Below, piece after piece: positions 40,198-49,362 of a stretch of DNA of 64,000 bases. The notes beneath the pieces are model-generated. The model was not told the origin of the DNA and made no database searches. It saw only the letters and a program-made list of their open reading frames with translations. Made by a program: the position numbers and the translations under genes. This DNA comes from CAVTND01 sp963735955 (lineage in GTDB: Bacteria; Pseudomonadota; Gammaproteobacteria; Burkholderiales; Burkholderiaceae_F), in the NCBI GenBank assembly GCA_963735955.1, contig CAVTND010000002.1:248001-312000 (forward strand), read 5' to 3'. The number at the start of each line of letters is the position of its first letter. Within the stretch, counting starts at the first letter, position 1.

Positions 40198-40821
40198 TCA
40201 GTCGCTGCCGAGCCACTCGAGCAGCGCATGCCATTGCTCGATGTCTTTCACCACCCGCCCCGGCGCCACATCCCACAAAGTCAGTCCTTGCGCAGCGAGT
40301 TGCACGTAGATCTGCGTGTCCCGCAAGTAGCCCAACACCGGCAGGCCGAGGCCGGCGACAAATCTCTGCAATTGCTCGGCAGCGCGCGTGCGGGCGTCGA
40401 CGCGCATTCCGAGCACGCCGACGCGGCCGGAGTCCTTGAGCACTCCGCGCTCGGCCAGTTTGGCGAGGAAGGTCTGGGTTGCATAGATGTCGAAGATCGA
40501 AGGTTGCAACGGCACGATCACGCGGTCGGCGGCCTTCAGCGCATCCTTCAGGGTGTGGCCGTGAATGCCAGCCGGTGAGTCGAGCACGACGTGCGTGATG
40601 CCCTTGGGCGGCCGCGAGATCCTGTCGTCGCCTCGCTCCCATGATTCGATGCGCGGGAGAGTCGCCGGGCGGATTCCCAGCCAGGCGAGTGCGGATTGCT
40701 GGCGGTCGAGATCGCCCAGCATGGTCGGGTGTCCGCGGCTCGCCCAGTAGCCGGCGAGATTGACGGCAGTGGTGCTCTTGCCGACTCCACCCTTGGGATT
40801 GGCGATCAGGACGACGGGCAT
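40198..40821 (-). CDS. ParA-family ATPase (orphan)
   Basis: 207 residues. The deviant Walker A is PKGGVGKSTTAVNLAGYWA, followed by LGDLDRQQSALAWL and HVVLDSPAGIHGHTLKDALK. It belongs to the short ParA/MinD-like class without an N-terminal DNA-binding domain. No parB or parS-like partner lies nearby. The start codon is only 4 bp from the end of a MITE-like element, so its native leader is gone. It may be the last gene of the btu transcript. Function unknown; it is not CobQ-like in length. Confidence 0.85.
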   Translation of the reverse strand: MPVVLIANPKGGVGKSTTAVNLAGYWASRGHPTMLGDLDRQQSALAWLGIRPATLPRIESWERGDDRISRPPKGITHVVLDSPAGIHGHTLKDALKAADRVIVPLQPSIFDIYATQTFLAKLAERGVLKDSGRVGVLGMRVDARTRAAEQLQRFVAGLGLPVLGYLRDTQIYVQLAAQGLTLWDVAPGRVVKDIEQWHALLEWLGSD

Positions 40822-40825
40822 GCAG

Positions 40826-41110
40826 CTAGGGCCTGTTCACACTAACAACGGGAGTGCGAAAGATGGATGGCGGGATGCAGTGCAGGCGGCGCGAGCGCCG
40901 TTGGCTGATGCCAATCAGCGAGCGCTCAGTTGGCAAGTACGGCGGCAATGCGCCCGCCATCCGTCTTTCCCTCCGGGTTGGGCCGAAATGCGGCGTCTGC
41001 TTTGTCGGGACGGCTTGCCAATGGAACCACCATTGGCGGCGCCGCCCTTCGCGCAGCCATCCGCATTGCGGCCCAACGCATCTCCCGTTGTTAGTGTGAA
41101 CAGGCCCTAG
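40826..41110. mobile_element. MITE-like element with perfect 29-bp terminal inverted repeats
   Basis: A 285-bp element. Its left end starts CTAGGGCCTGTTCACACTAA and all 29 bases are repeated exactly inverted at the right end (41082-41110). CTAG at each tip is itself palindromic, so it could be either repeat end or a 4-bp (or TA) target duplication. No transposase is encoded. The interior is GC-rich with smaller palindromes. It sits 20 bp after the btuD stop and 4 bp before the ParA-like start. Confidence 0.85.
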
Positions 41111-41130
41111 TCTAGCGGCCGAACTGTGGT

Positions 41131-41920
41131 TCAAACACGTTTGTCGCGTGGCCGATGCACATGAAAGAAGGCTTCGCCTTGCGATTCGACCCGAGTGATC
41201 GGCGTGGCGAACAGATCCGACAGCGTCTCGGGTGTCAGCGCCTCCTCTGCAGTACCGGTGTGATGCCGGCCATCGCCATGCAGCAGCAGCGCGTGCGTGG
41301 CGAAGCGCGCAGCCGCGTTGATGTCGTGCAGAGTGGCAATGATGCCGCGGCCGCTCATAGCTCTTCAGCTTGCCGATCAGCACATCGATGACAAGCGCCT
41401 GGTGACGCGGATCCTGGTGCGCGGTCGGTTCATCCAGCAGCAGCAGCGGAGTGTCTTGCGTCAGCGTGGTCGCCAGCGCAACGCGCTGGCGCTCGCCGCG
41501 TGACAGGCGCCGCACGTCGCGCGCCGCGAGCTCGGCACAGTCGAGCTCGGCAAGCCATTGCAGGGCGCCTTCTGGGTCGCCGCTGCCCTCACCGGCCGCG
41601 TAGCGCGCGGTCAGCACCGTATCGAGAACCGAGCTGCTGAAGGTGTCGATCCAGCGGTCCGCGAGCAGCGCGCGGCGCAGGGCCAGTTCCTGCGCACTGA
41701 TCGCATCGATGCGTCGGCTATCGATGCAGACCTCGCCAGCATCCGCCCGCCGCGCACCGGCCAAGGCCAAGAGCAAGGTCGACTTGCCGGCGCCGTTGGG
41801 TCCGAGCACCGCCCAGCGCTCGCCGGCGCACACCTCGAGCGAGAGATTGGTGACCAGCACTCGCGTCGCTGTGCGCAGGCCGATCTGGCGCAAGGCAATG
41901 AGAGGAAGCGTGACGATCAT
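41131..41920 (-). CDS. btuD: Cobalamin-type ABC transporter ATPase (frameshifted)
   Basis: FecE/BtuD-class ATPase. Walker A GPNGAGKST, signature RLSRGERQRVALA, Walker B LLLLDEPTAHQDP. Near 41360 one extra base moves the frame. The rest, GRGIIATLHDINAAARFATH with the H-loop and the end FHVHRPRDKRV, is in the next frame. Joined length is about 262 residues, right for the family. If the uncorrected frame were used it would run through the downstream MITE. It partners the permease just upstream. Confidence 0.87.
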
Positions 41921-41930
41921 GGTGCACCCC

Positions 41931-41995
41931 CGGCGCTACGCGCCGTCCCGCCAGGCGGGAGCGAGACCTCCTTCGGGCGGCCGGGCGGAGGTCTC
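41931..41995. repeat. Three stacked hairpins between btuC and btuD
   Basis: Consecutive perfect palindromes: CGGCGC-TAC-GCGCCG (41931-41945), CCCGCC-A-GGCGGG (41947-41959), and a 9-bp stem GAGACCTCC/GGAGGTCTC (41963-41971 with 41987-41995). The last overlaps the btuC stop codon. They occupy almost the whole 73-bp gap and could block 3' exonucleases or attenuate btuD. The middle motif recurs at 63400-63412 near livF. Confidence 0.65.
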
Positions 41996-43046
41996 ATCGC
42001 CGCCCTAGCAACCAGAGGAAGACCGGCACGCCAAGCAGCGCGGTCAATACGCCGACCGGCAGTTGCAGCGGTGCGAAAGCGGTGCGCGCAATCGTGTCCG
42101 CCGCGACGACCAGCGCGCCACCGAGCAGAGCTGCGGCGGGCAGCAACAGGCGCTGGTCGTTGCCCAGCACCATGCGCACCAGATGCGGTGCGACGAAGCC
42201 GACAAAACCGACCGGACCGGCCAGAGTCACCGCGCAGGCGGTGGCTATCGAGGCGACCAGCACCAGACGGCGCCGCGTGCTGGCCACGCGCACGCCCTGC
42301 GTGAAAGCCTGCAGATCGCCGCGCACCACCAGATTCAGCGCGCGCGCATGCACGGTCGCCGCGGCCTGCAGCGCCACCAGCACAAGCAGAGCCAGCAACG
42401 CGGGGCCGAGATCGGTTGCTCCAGACAGGTCGCCGAGCAGCCAGAACATCATCGTGCGCAGGCGCCCGTCCGGCGCCAGCGACAGCACCAGGCTCATCAG
42501 CGCGGCGGCCAGCGAGGCGAGCATCACGCCGGTCAGCAGCACTGCGCCCGACGCCGGCTCGGATTGCGCGCTTGAATCAGCGAACAAGGCACGCCGCGCA
42601 AGCGCGAACAGCAGCGCCAAGGTCATGAGCGCACCGGCGATCGCCGCGGCCTGCACGCCGGCCAGTCCCGCACCGGCCGCCAGCGCGAGCAGGGCTGCGA
42701 CCGCTGCGCCGCCTGAGACACCGAGCACGTAGGGATCCGCCAGCGGATTGCGCAGCAGCGCCTGCAGCAGCGCTCCCGACAGCGCGAGCAGACCACCGAC
42801 CGCGAAGCCGCTGAGCGCACGTGGCAGGCGCAGCACGCGCACGACATCGCTGACCGCGGGATCGGCATTACCCAGCAATGCGGCCAGCACCTGGCCCGGC
42901 GCCAGTGGCACGCTGCCGATCGCCAGCGCGGCCGCAAGGATCGCCAGGGCCAGCGCACCAAGTACACCAAGTGCAACGAAGGCAGACGGCGCGCGCGCGG
43001 ATTGAGTCCCGGTTCCCACTTTCTGCTCAGCAGATGCGCCCGACAA
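41994..43046 (-). CDS. btuC: Cobalamin-type ABC transporter permease
   Basis: FecCD/BtuC-family permease, 350 residues with about ten membrane segments. Signatures are VLRLPRALSGFAVGGLLALSG, GALLQALLRNPLADPYVLGVS, and GPVGFVGFVAPHLVRMVLGND near the C terminus, where it meets the ATPase. It directly follows btuB on the same strand under the cobalamin riboswitch. B12 specificity is inferred from that context; the family also moves siderophores. Confidence 0.9.
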   Translation of the reverse strand: MSGASAEQKVGTGTQSARAPSAFVALGVLGALALAILAAALAIGSVPLAPGQVLAALLGNADPAVSDVVRVLRLPRALSGFAVGGLLALSGALLQALLRNPLADPYVLGVSGGAAVAALLALAAGAGLAGVQAAAIAGALMTLALLFALARRALFADSSAQSEPASGAVLLTGVMLASLAAALMSLVLSLAPDGRLRTMMFWLLGDLSGATDLGPALLALLVLVALQAAATVHARALNLVVRGDLQAFTQGVRVASTRRRLVLVASIATACAVTLAGPVGFVGFVAPHLVRMVLGNDQRLLLPAAALLGGALVVAADTIARTAFAPLQLPVGVLTALLGVPVFLWLLGRR

Positions 43047-43052
43047 GTACGC

Positions 43053-44953
43053 TCAGTACCTGAACTCGACGCCGACGATGGCGGTGCGCGGCATCACGTT
43101 ATAGCCGCTTACGGTTTCATACTTGGCATCAAACAGGTTCTCGATCCGGGCGCGCAGCAGGAGCTGCTTCGGTGATCGCGCCAGCCACCGACCAGGCGGG
43201 CCAGCGTATAGGAGGCCAGTTCGATGCGCTGGAAGGTGAGCAGATCGAGATCGTCGCGCGGGCCGACCACCGACACTTCGAGGCCCGCATTCCACGACTC
43301 CACGTCGTAGGCGACCGCCGCATTGATGATCCACGTCGCGCGCCGCAACAGCCGCTCATCGGTCTGCTCGTCGATCGCGCGGAGCAGCGTGCCGTTGGCC
43401 GAGAGGGTCCAGCCGCCGGTACGCCAGCTACCACCGAGCTCGAATCCGGTCACACGCGCGTTGTCCAGGTTCTGTGCCTGCGACGTTGCGGGGTCAAAGA
43501 CAATCAGGTCGCGCGTGTCAGTGCGATACAGCGCAGCCCGCAATGAGACGCTGTCCGAGGCGAAGTGCAGGCCGAGTTCGCCGCTCGAAGATTTCTCCGC
43601 CTTCAGATCCGGGTTGCCGAAGAACGGAAAGTAGAGATCATTGAAGCTCGGTGCCCGAAACGCATTCGAGATCTGCGCGGTCACGCGCCAATCGGGGGCA
43701 AACACATAGCCGTAGGCCAGCAGACCACTGCTGGCGCCACCGATATCGGAATAGTCGTCATAGCGCGCGTTGGCCTGCAGCTGATGCGGTCCGAAGCGGC
43801 CGACCAGTCCGAGCCAGGCGCTGCCGACCGAGCGCTCGAATTGCGTCGAGGTGCCGCTGAAGGTCAGGTCGTAGGACGTCGATTCACCCTTCTGCTTCAG
43901 GTACTCGAGTCCCGCCAGTGCCTTCACCAGTTCACCGAGCTTGATTTCATTCGACCAGCTGATTTGCAGATTGGTCGATTCGAAGCTGCCGTTATCGAAT
44001 GAAGCTGGGTCGCTCACCTCGTTCTCGGTGCGATCGCGCGTCGCGCCGATCGTCACCTGGCTTTCCCAGGCTTCGGTCGGATTGGTGCGCACCAATGCAT
44101 TGATGCCACCGAGCCGTGATTGCTCGCTGTGCGTGACGCTCGCCGCATCAAAGGAGTTGTCGAAGTCGGTCGTGTTGCGATTGGCCCAGGCACTCAGGCT
44201 CGCCAATGTGCCCGCTTCGCTGCGATAGCTTGCGCTCAGCGAAGCCGAACTGTTGCGGTTGCCGTCAATGTCGGGATTGGCGATCGGCGGCGATCCGGCC
44301 GCAACGCCGTACTGCGGATTGATCGCCGAAAACGACTTGGTCTTCGCACCGCCGATGGCGCCACCGAGCGAGACCCGATCGAGATTGATACCCGCGCTCA
44401 GATTGCCGTTGAGCGTGTCGCCCTGTCCGCCTTCGAGCACCGCAGTAAAGCCCGGCGCGCCCTTGCGCGTGAAGATCTGCACCACGCCGCCGATGGCCGC
44501 CGAGCCGTACAGGCTGGAGAGATTGCCGCGCGCGATCTCTATCCGCTCGACCGTGTCCAGAGCAATGCCACCGACCGCGGCGGCGCCGCCATTGACCGAA
44601 TTCAGGCGGACACCATCGACCAGCACCAGCACTTGCGAGGAGTTCGCGCCACGCACGAACAATGAAGCCTGCGCGCCGCGCCCGCCCGCCTGCGCGAACT
44701 CGACACCGGTGCTGCGGCTCAGCACGGAGACCAGATCAAGCGCCTGCCAGCGCTCGATGTCGGCGCGCGTGATGATGCTGGTGGCAGGCAGCGCATCGTC
44801 GATCGACTGCGACAGTCGCGATGGCGTGACCACCACCGGTGGCAATGACGCTGTCGCCTGAGTTGGAACCTGGGCGCGCGCTGGTAGGGTCAGTGCAAGC
44901 GTTGCCACGCTGAGGGCTGCTGGCCGCCAGCAGAAGTGAGGACGTCGGATCAT
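43053..44953 (-). CDS. btuB: TonB-dependent vitamin B12 receptor BtuB (frameshifted near the C terminus)
   Basis: Outer-membrane receptor, about 633 residues. After the signal peptide (ends near LTLPARA) comes a TonB-box region (LPPVVVTPSRLSQ). The plug domain has DIERWQALDLVSVLSRSTGV, LFVRGANSSQVLVLVDGVRL and GNLSSLYGSAAIGGVVQIFT. A 22-strand barrel follows. Near 43178 the frame shifts; the terminal strands RIENLFDAKYETVSGYN and the final aromatic VGVEFRY are in the next frame. The cobalamin riboswitch upstream supports B12 over siderophore. Confidence 0.92.
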
Positions 44954-45079
44954 CCGTTGCTCCCGATGCACCGGCCCACCGCCGGCTGAGTGAATGCCGG
45001 AACGAGCGGGAGTGCAGGAGCTGGACGGCGTGACGTGGTAAATCGCGCGCGGGCCGGCTCGCCGGTCCCCGCGGCTCGT

Positions 45080-45290
45080 CCACCTGCCAACGGCCGGTCT
45101 CCGGGCTGCAGGCCGCTTCGCGCCTTCCCGCGTCGCCTGGCGGCGACACAGTGGCGAGTGCGAAGCCCTGCCGCACAAGCACATCGCGGCATGCCTGCTT
45201 ACCGTTGCGGGGGCAGCACAGGTTGGATGCGCAGGCGCATCTCCTGTTTCCCGTTTCACCGAAGGCAAGCCTTCAGCACCGTAAGCACGT
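45080..45290 (-). ncRNA. Cobalamin (AdoCbl) riboswitch
   Basis: Read on the minus strand, the leader has GGTGAAACGGGAA, then CTGTGCTGCCCCCGCAACGG (the B12 box core plus conserved flank), GCCACTG-like GCCACTGTG, GGGAAGGCG, and the closing AGCCCGGAGACCGGCC. These are the diagnostic blocks of the Rfam cobalamin class in the right order. It lies in the btuB leader and should switch off btuB-btuC-btuD when cobalamin is abundant. Exact ends are approximate. Confidence 0.95.
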
Positions 45291-45371
45291 CAAGCATAGC
45301 CGAGAAAGCAGGTCATCTCGCTGGATGTTGACGCGTTCGAAGGTGCAAATCGCGGTGCTAACATCGCTCGC

Positions 45372-45596
45372 ATGCTCGAGGAACTCGATCAACTCACCAC
45401 CCGCGTGCGCGAACTTTCGCAGACGGTGCAGGCGTTGCGCGCCGACAATCAGCAGTTGCGTGCAAAGCTCGCAGCGACCATTGGCGAACTGAATGCGATG
45501 CAGCACCGTGTCGACGAAGCCGCGCGGCGCCTTGATTCACTGATGGAGCGCCTGCCGCCGGCACCGTCGCCATTGCCTGCTCAATGGAACACCTGA
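45372..45596 (+). CDS. ZapB-like coiled-coil protein
   Basis: 74 residues that are almost entirely heptad coiled coil: MLEELDQLTTRVRELSQTVQ then LRADNQQLRAKLAATIGELN. It has a short Pro-rich tail. Size, composition and position just before zapA match the small coiled-coil gene usual at this betaproteobacterial locus. A ZapB-like role at the division ring is likely but unproven. Its end overlaps the zapA start by 13 bp. Confidence 0.8.
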   Translation: MLEELDQLTTRVRELSQTVQALRADNQQLRAKLAATIGELNAMQHRVDEAARRLDSLMERLPPAPSPLPAQWNT

Positions 45597-45883
45597 CCGT
45601 CAAGATCCTCGATCGCGAGTACCGTCTGGCATGTACGCCGGACGAGAAAGACTCGTTGCTGCGTTGCGCTGCGTATGTCGAAAGCCGCATGCAGTCGATT
45701 CGTTCCGGCGGCAAGGTGATGGGCTCTGACCGCATCGCGGTCATGGCAGCCCTGCAGATCGCTCAGGAACTGTTCAATGCACAAAGCGCTGGCGGCTTTG
45801 ACGGCGCGCAACTGCGCGGCCGACTGCGTGACCTGGTCAAGACCTGCGACGACGCCCTGGTACCACAGGAAAAACTTTTTTGA
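45584..45883 (+). CDS. zapA: Cell division protein ZapA
   Basis: 99 residues. ZapA crosslinks FtsZ filaments at the division site. VKILDREYRLACTPDEKDSLLRCAAYVE is the N-terminal globular signature and GSDRIAVMAALQIAQELF begins the coiled-coil dimer region. It overlaps the upstream coiled-coil gene. The 6S RNA gene follows about 85 bp later, a conserved order. Confidence 0.95.
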   Translation: MEHLTVKILDREYRLACTPDEKDSLLRCAAYVESRMQSIRSGGKVMGSDRIAVMAALQIAQELFNAQSAGGFDGAQLRGRLRDLVKTCDDALVPQEKLF

Positions 45884-45969
45884 GCCAGGCGCAACAGAGC
45901 TTGCCGCGGCAAGCCAAGGCGGGGCTAGAATCGTCGGCAAGGACGCCACTTGAAGTCGGCGTGAAAAGA

Positions 45970-46148
45970 ATTCCCTGCGGTGCCCGCGCAAAGGCCTCAT
46001 AGTTCCTTGAACCGATGCGCTTTGCGCAAGGTTGCTGAGCTCACGTCACGGTGCGATCGGCACGCGTTGCTGAACCTAAGCGGCGTGGACAGCGACCACC
46101 CTGAACCCAAGGTTCAGGACATCGGGCCGGGCGGCACAGGCGGGGAAC
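45970..46148 (+). ncRNA. ssrS: 6S RNA
   Basis: Regulator of sigma70 RNA polymerase, about 179 nt (E. coli 184). The terminal stem pairs TTCCCTGCGGTGCCCGC with GCGGCACAGGCGGGGAA. The 3' half contains CTGAACCCAAGGTTCAGGAC, matching the E. coli 6S segment around CCTTGAACCAAGGGTTCAAG in sequence and place. The position directly after zapA is the standard locus. Ends are set by the terminal helix and are approximate. Confidence 0.92.
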
Positions 46149-46159
46149 AGTTTGGCGGG

Positions 46160-46210
46160 CAAGGCCGGCGGCAGCGGAATCGCTGCTTGCCTCCTTGTCC
46201 AATTTTTTTT
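46160..46210 (+). terminator. Probable terminator after 6S RNA
   Basis: Hairpin with core GCAGCG-GAAT-CGCTGC inside outer arms CAAGG/CCTTG, followed five bases later by eight T residues (46203-46210). The stem is imperfect between the core and the outer arms. Confidence 0.5.
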
Positions 46211-46327
46211 GGCACGGCCCCAGCGCACATCGATGTCACCGGCACATGCCAGCGCGAAGCGGCTTCTTTCCATGCAACTGCCTCGTCGAATTCTGGCTGG
46301 GCGTTCGAGTAGCTGCGTGATCGCGCC

Positions 46328-46796
46328 ATGAATTTCTGGCTGATGAAGTCAGAGCCGGACGAGTGTTCGATCGACGATGCGCTGTCGGCCACCAACGCAA
46401 CCGTGCCCTGGACCGGAGTGCGCAACTACCAGGCGCGCAATTTCATGCGCGACGGCATGAAGCCCGGGGATGGCGTGCTGTTTTACCACTCGAGCTGCGA
46501 GCAGCCGGGAATTGCCGGCCTGGCCGAGGTCGCCAGTGCACCCTATCCGGATCCCACCCAGTTCGATCGCAAGAGCCAGTACTACGACCCCGGCGCCAAA
46601 CGCGAAGAACCGCGCTGGATCATGGTCGATGTGCGCGCGCTCAGGAAGACGCGCCTGATACCGCTCGCCGAGTTGCGTCGCTCATGCCCCGCTGGCGGAC
46701 ATGCGCCTGCTGCAGAAGGGGAATCGCCTGTCGATCACGCCGGTCACGTCCGCCGAGTGGCGTTACATCGAGACGAAGCTGCTGGGCGATCGCTGA
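46328..46796 (+). CDS. EVE-domain protein (frameshifted)
   Basis: About 155 residues. MNFWLMKSEPDECSIDDAL, WTGVRNYQARNFMRDGMKPG and VLFYHSSCEQPGIAGLAEV are diagnostic of the EVE/thymocyte nuclear protein fold, which reads modified bases in nucleic acid. One extra T near 46682 shifts the frame. The remaining part, ADMRLLQKGNRLSITPVT and EWRYIETKLLGDR, lies in the next frame and ends in TGA overlapping the following ATG. Bacterial function is not established. Confidence 0.88.
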
Positions 46797-47626
46797 TGGA
46801 CGCGGGCCTGATCACCGGTCTGCTCGTGCTCGGCGCCGCGATGGGATTTGCGGCGGGGCTGCTTGGAATCGGCGGCGGCATTCTGATTGTGCCGTTTCTG
46901 ACCTTCTACTTCAGCCTGCGCGGCTTTCCGATCGAGCATGTCGTGCACATGGCCATCGCCACCTCCCTGGCGACGATACTTTTCACGTCGATCTCCTCGG
47001 TCCGCGCGCATCATCAGCGCGGCGCCGTGCGGTGGGATGTCGTCAAGGCGCTTGCGCCCGGCATCCTGATCGGAGCCCTGATCGGCGCTTCAATTGCGGG
47101 TCGCCTGCCGACTCTGTGGATTTCGCTGATCTTTGCGACTTTCGTCGGTTTTTCTGCGCTGCAGATGCTGCTCGACCGGAAGCCGAAGGCATCGCGCGAA
47201 CTGCCGAAGGCGGGCGGCATGTTTGCAGTTGGCATCGGCATCGGCTTCCTTTCCAGTCTGGTGGGCGCCGGTGGAGGATTCATTGCGGTGCCGTTCATGG
47301 CGTGGAGCAATGTGTCAATTCACAGCGCAGTCGGCACCTCTGCCGCACTTGGCTTTCCGATCGCGGCGGCAGGCACTGTCGGCTATGTCCTGGCGGGCGC
47401 CGGGGCGCCTGGACTGCCGCCCGGCACCCTGGGCTTCATCTACCTGCCGGCACTGGTAGTAATCGCCCTGGCGAGCGTGGTCATGGCGCCGCTGGGCGCG
47501 CGTGCTGCCCATTCGCTCGACGTCAAGCCCATGAAGCGGATCTTTGCCCTGCTGCTGCTGTCGCTGGCCAGCTACATGCTCTACAAGGGCCTGCACGCGG
47601 CCTGGGGGCCTGCAAGGCAGTTCTGA
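46796..47626 (+). CDS. TSUP-family (TauE/SafE) membrane permease
   Basis: 276 residues with about eight membrane segments. The two family repeats are GFAAGLLGIGGGILIVPFLTFYF and GFLSSLVGAGGGFIAVPFMAW. Members export sulfite, sulfonates or other organic anions. The start overlaps the EVE stop as TGATG, so the two are translationally coupled. The apparent in-frame fusion with EVE is created by the frameshift. Confidence 0.92.
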   Translation: MDAGLITGLLVLGAAMGFAAGLLGIGGGILIVPFLTFYFSLRGFPIEHVVHMAIATSLATILFTSISSVRAHHQRGAVRWDVVKALAPGILIGALIGASIAGRLPTLWISLIFATFVGFSALQMLLDRKPKASRELPKAGGMFAVGIGIGFLSSLVGAGGGFIAVPFMAWSNVSIHSAVGTSAALGFPIAAAGTVGYVLAGAGAPGLPPGTLGFIYLPALVVIALASVVMAPLGARAAHSLDVKPMKRIFALLLLSLASYMLYKGLHAAWGPARQF

Positions 47627-47723
47627 ATTGGCCGTTGCAGGCCACCAGGTTTGATCAAAGCCGCTTGCGCCGCCGGCTGGACCCCTGATAATCGGGGCTC
47701 GGGAGTTCCAGGGCGCGAAAAAG

Positions 47724-48365
47724 ATGAGCACAAGCAATCCGCTGGTTGATCAGATCGGCGATCCGATGGTGCGAGAGCTGGCGGCGCGCGGCGGTATCCG
47801 CAGCTTTCCAAAGAATGCCGTGATCATCAACGAAGGCGACCGCGGCGACAGCCTCTTCGTCATCCTCTCCGGTCGTGTCAAGGTCTATGTATCCGATGAC
47901 GACGGTCGCGAAATGGTGCTCGACAGCTATGGCCCCGGCGATTATGTCGGCGAGATGGCGCTCGACGGCCGCCCGCGCTCGGCCTCGGTGATGACGCTGG
48001 AGCCGACCACCTGCGCAGTTCTCACACGCGACGACCTGCGCACGGCCATCGCGGCGAATCCCGACGTCGCCATGGGTCTGATCTCTACCTTGATCGAACG
48101 CGCCCGCATAGCGACCGACAACGTGAAAAACCTGGCCCTGATGGATGTTTACGGCCGGGTCGCCCGTCTGCTGCTGTCCCTTGCCAAGGAAGAGGACGGC
48201 AAACTTGTCGTACCGGAAAAGATGACGCAGCAGGATATCGCTGACCGGGTCGGCGCATCGCGCGACATGATCAGCCGGATCTTCAAGGACCTGACGATCG
48301 GCGGCTACGTCACGATCGAGAGCCGCCAGATCACGATTCATCGCAAGCCGCCCGCACGCTGGTGA
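47724..48365 (+). CDS. Crp/Fnr-family transcriptional regulator
   Basis: 213 residues. The cyclic-nucleotide-binding roll includes EGDRGDSLFVILSGRVKVYV and GPGDYVGEMALDGRPRSASV, close to the cAMP pocket consensus. The winged helix is MTQQDIADRVGASRDMISRI. It resembles Crp/Clp-type regulators more than the regulator at 28 kb. No target is apparent nearby. Confidence 0.92.
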   Translation: MSTSNPLVDQIGDPMVRELAARGGIRSFPKNAVIINEGDRGDSLFVILSGRVKVYVSDDDGREMVLDSYGPGDYVGEMALDGRPRSASVMTLEPTTCAVLTRDDLRTAIAANPDVAMGLISTLIERARIATDNVKNLALMDVYGRVARLLLSLAKEEDGKLVVPEKMTQQDIADRVGASRDMISRIFKDLTIGGYVTIESRQITIHRKPPARW

Positions 48366-48459
48366 ATATTCGGCACTGCCGGCACTGAAACCTCCGCTGC
48401 CAAGCACGGGGGCCACGCCTATCGTGGCTCTCGTGCCCTAACCCGGGCAAGGAGATGCC

Positions 48460-48669
48460 ATGGCAGCCCGATCTTTTCAGGAACTCGCGCCTGATCGACA
48501 GAGACGTCGCGCAGTGCTTCAACGCGTGATCTATGTCTGCCTGATCGCCGTAGCAGGTCTATCCATCTATTCGTTCGTGGCCCTTCACAAGGCGCCACTG
48601 CCGGAAGAGCTGATCCTGCTCGCCACCTCCGACTGGGTTAGCACCGCCCTGGTGGCCAGCGGCCATTGA
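48460..48669 (+). CDS. Small single-pass membrane protein
   Basis: 69 residues, not recognised. A basic N terminus (DRQRRRAVLQR) precedes one hydrophobic helix, VIYVCLIAVAGLSIYSFVAL, predicting N-in topology with a short periplasmic tail. A strong ribosome site, AAGGAGATGCC, sits directly before ATG, which supports a real gene. Confidence 0.65.
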   Translation: MAARSFQELAPDRQRRRAVLQRVIYVCLIAVAGLSIYSFVALHKAPLPEELILLATSDWVSTALVASGH

Positions 48670-48798
48670 CTGTCGAATATTCCGCAATGCCGGCCGGGAT
48701 TAGCCGGCAGCGTTCGCTCAGCCAGCTACCTACAGTGGAGCCACGATCAAACAGGCGTCACCGCCAGAAGCGGAGCGCCGCACAGGGAGGAGCAGGCA

Positions 48799-49362
48799 AT
48801 GAGTGACCAGATCGTAGTGATGCCCTACGACAAACTGTGGCCGATACGCTTTCGGATCGAATCGCAGTTGATCCACGTTGCCCTCTCAAGCCTCAAGCCC
48901 CGCGTTGAGCACATCGGGAGCACTTCGGTCCCGAGCCTGGCCGCCAAACCGGTCATCGACATGCTGGTCGGAGTGCCGTCTCTCGAAGCGTTCGAGCCGC
49001 TGGTCGAACAGTTGACGCTCTACGGCTATGAATACATCCCCGAATACGAACGCGTGCTGCCCGACCGGCGCTTCTTCAAACGGGTCGTGCGCGGCGTGCG
49101 CACCCATCACGTACATGTGGTGCAGTTCGACGGCCTGTACTGGAAGCGCTACCTGAAGTTTCGCGACAATCTGCGTGCCGATGCCTGGCTGGCGGCCCGC
49201 TATGCCGATCTGAAGCGCCGACTCGCGGCGCGGTTCCGCTTCGATCGCGATGCATATACCAACGGCAAGTCCGGATTCGTCGAAGCGGTGCTGGCACTGC
49301 CGGCCGCACGTCTCGCCAGCGCACCCGCCTTCAGGCCGGGCTTCGCCTGGGCGCCGGCGTGA
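48799..49362 (+). CDS. GrpB-family (UPF0157) nucleotidyltransferase-like protein
   Basis: 187 residues. VEHIGSTSVPSLAAKPVIDMLVGV carries the GS and paired acidic residues of the nucleotidyltransferase fold. RTHHVHVVQFDGLYWKRYLKFRDNL is the second UPF0157 hallmark. The function is undefined in bacteria. AGGGAGGAG is a good ribosome site. The 3' end overlaps the convergent matB gene by 32 bp. Confidence 0.9.
   Translation: MSDQIVVMPYDKLWPIRFRIESQLIHVALSSLKPRVEHIGSTSVPSLAAKPVIDMLVGVPSLEAFEPLVEQLTLYGYEYIPEYERVLPDRRFFKRVVRGVRTHHVHVVQFDGLYWKRYLKFRDNLRADAWLAARYADLKRRLAARFRFDRDAYTNGKSGFVEAVLALPAARLASAPAFRPGFAWAPA

Noticed and set aside
40826..41920. A 364-codon ABC ATPase extending through the MITE
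   Set aside because: The extension after about 41360 is frameshifted sequence; the real C terminus with its H-loop is in the next frame and ends at 41131.
46328..47626. EVE-TauE/SafE fusion protein
   Set aside because: Created by one extra T near 46682; the correct EVE C terminus and a TGATG overlap are present.
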